NCBI RefSeq assembly: GCF_022662575.1
Contig: NZ_JALBFU010000003.1
Coordinates: 248,879-312,878, forward strand
Length of the DNA: 64,000 nt
Reading direction: 5' to 3'
Source: Luteimonas aquatica
GTDB lineage: Bacteria > Pseudomonadota > Gammaproteobacteria > Xanthomonadales > Xanthomonadaceae
Position 1 is the first letter of the stretch; each line of letters begins with the position of its first letter. The notes beneath the pieces are model-generated. The model was not told the DNA's origin. It made no database searches and was given only the letters and a program-made list of their open reading frames with translations. The position numbers were made by a program, and so were the translations under genes. This document shows, one piece after another, positions 63,290 to 64,000 of the stretch.

Positions 63290-64000
63290 ATGTCAGTCTC
63301 CAAAGCATTTCTGCAGCTGGATGCCCGGATCCAACACTACCTGTGGTCCGAGGGCTGGGGCGCGCTGCGTGAGGTCCAGGAACTGGCCATCCCGCTCATC
63401 CTGCCGGCAGACCAGGATGTTATCGTCGCGGCGAGCACGGCCTCCGGAAAAACCGAGGCAGCCTTTCTCCCGGCGCTGACTTACCTGCTCCAGCAACCTC
63501 AAGCCGGACTGATCGTCTACATCAGTCCGCTCAAGGCCCTCATCAACGATCAGTTCGGTCGTCTGGATCGATTATGCGAGAACCTGGATGTCCCGGTCTG
63601 GCCTTGGCACGGGGATATCACCGCAACCAGCAAACGCAAATTCCTGGCCAAGCCCGAAGGCGTGCTGCTGATTACCCCGGAGTCATTGGAGGCCACTCTG
63701 TGTAACCGCGGGACCAGTGTGGCGGGCTTGTTCGAAAACACCACCTTCGTGATCGTCGATGAGCTCCATGCCTTCATTGGTTCCGAACGCGGCAAGCAGC
63801 TCCAATCGCTACTGCATCGTATCGATGTGGCGCTAGGCCGTCACGTGCCGCGCATCGGGCTGTCGGCGACCTTGGGCGACATGAGCTTGGCCGCTCAATT
63901 CCTGCGGCCGGGCCGATCCGCTGCTGTGGTTGATACAGGATCAGCCGCCTCACCATTGCTCATCAAGGTCAAAGGCTATGAAGAACCGATCGAGTTCCGG
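63290..64000 (+). CDS. Lhr-like DEAD/DEAH helicase (BrxHI-like), 5' part
   Basis: The reading frame is open from an ATG at 63290 to the window edge (237 codons seen). Superfamily 2 helicase motifs are clear: Q-motif-like LREVQELAIP, Walker A ASTASGKTEAAFLPAL (near residue 47), YISPLKALINDQ (Ia), TPESLE (Ib), VIVDELHAF (II) and GLSATLGD (III). The DELH box and overall layout are those of Lhr-type helicases; the BREX member BrxHI pairs with BrxD. The C-terminal two thirds lie outside the window. Confidence 0.9.
   Translation, partial: MSVSKAFLQLDARIQHYLWSEGWGALREVQELAIPLILPADQDVIVAASTASGKTEAAFLPALTYLLQQPQAGLIVYISPLKALINDQFGRLDRLCENLDVPVWPWHGDITATSKRKFLAKPEGVLLITPESLEATLCNRGTSVAGLFENTTFVIVDELHAFIGSERGKQLQSLLHRIDVALGRHVPRIGLSATLGDMSLAAQFLRPGRSAAVVDTGSAASPLLIKVKGYEEPIEFR

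Overview
The window is chromosomal DNA of a high-GC gammaproteobacterium, most likely a member of the Xanthomonadaceae (Lysobacter, Luteimonas or a close relative). The reasons are the very high third-position GC, the Xanthomonadaceae-style gene sets (Fur-box/hemP/TonB heme locus, OlsF-type ornithine-lipid acyltransferase, SAH riboswitch before ahcY) and many Tat or Sec signal peptides. The genus is an inference. No rRNA, intact tRNA, CRISPR array, transposase or integrase was seen.

Layout. 1-9,600: a candidate small RNA with its own promoter and terminator, the glycine-cleavage genes gcvH and gcvT, an SPFH/NfeD/DUF2987 operon, a Fur-controlled heme-uptake locus (hemP, TonB receptor, DUF6607) and an aldo/keto reductase, all on the minus strand. 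9,700-19,300: a manganese (yybP-ykoY) riboswitch with its GDT1-family exporter, a nucleoside transporter coupled to a PfkB kinase, DusB, and several small secreted or hypothetical proteins. 19,300-31,600: a TPR/transmembrane sensor-like protein, an OlsF-like acyltransferase with a phosphoesterase, metK, an OmpA-type lipoprotein with glycine-rich repeats, and a Tat-exported sugar-oxidation set (TIM-barrel isomerase, GMC dehydrogenase, small subunit). 31,600-43,800: universal stress protein, the ATP-grasp/alpha-E/Anbu proteasome-like operon, and the methyl-cycle genes ahcY (under an SAH riboswitch) and metF, which are separated by a class II lanthipeptide locus. 43,800-47,700: ilvE just upstream, a two-component system, and a RimK/RimB pair.

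From about 47,870 the character changes. A 22-nt piece identical to the 3' end of a typical tRNA-Gly, with its own terminator but no 5' half, looks like the scar of an element integrated at a tRNA gene. To its right come a three-gene MacB-like transporter, an XRE regulator with an unknown partner, a class III lanthipeptide locus (precursor, LanKC, ABC exporter), a DyP peroxidase, and a three-gene TerB / BrxD-like ATPase / Lhr-like helicase module that runs off the right edge and looks like phage defence.

The most interesting content is the pair of unrelated lanthipeptide loci. In both, a very short precursor gene is followed by an intrinsic-terminator-like hairpin and then the synthetase, so the precursor should be made in excess. 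The class II precursor has a core of about 12 residues with one Cys, and the start codon of its synthetase directly follows the U-tract of the hairpin. The class III precursor has its two Cys at the front of the core and most of its Ser behind them, the reverse of the usual order.
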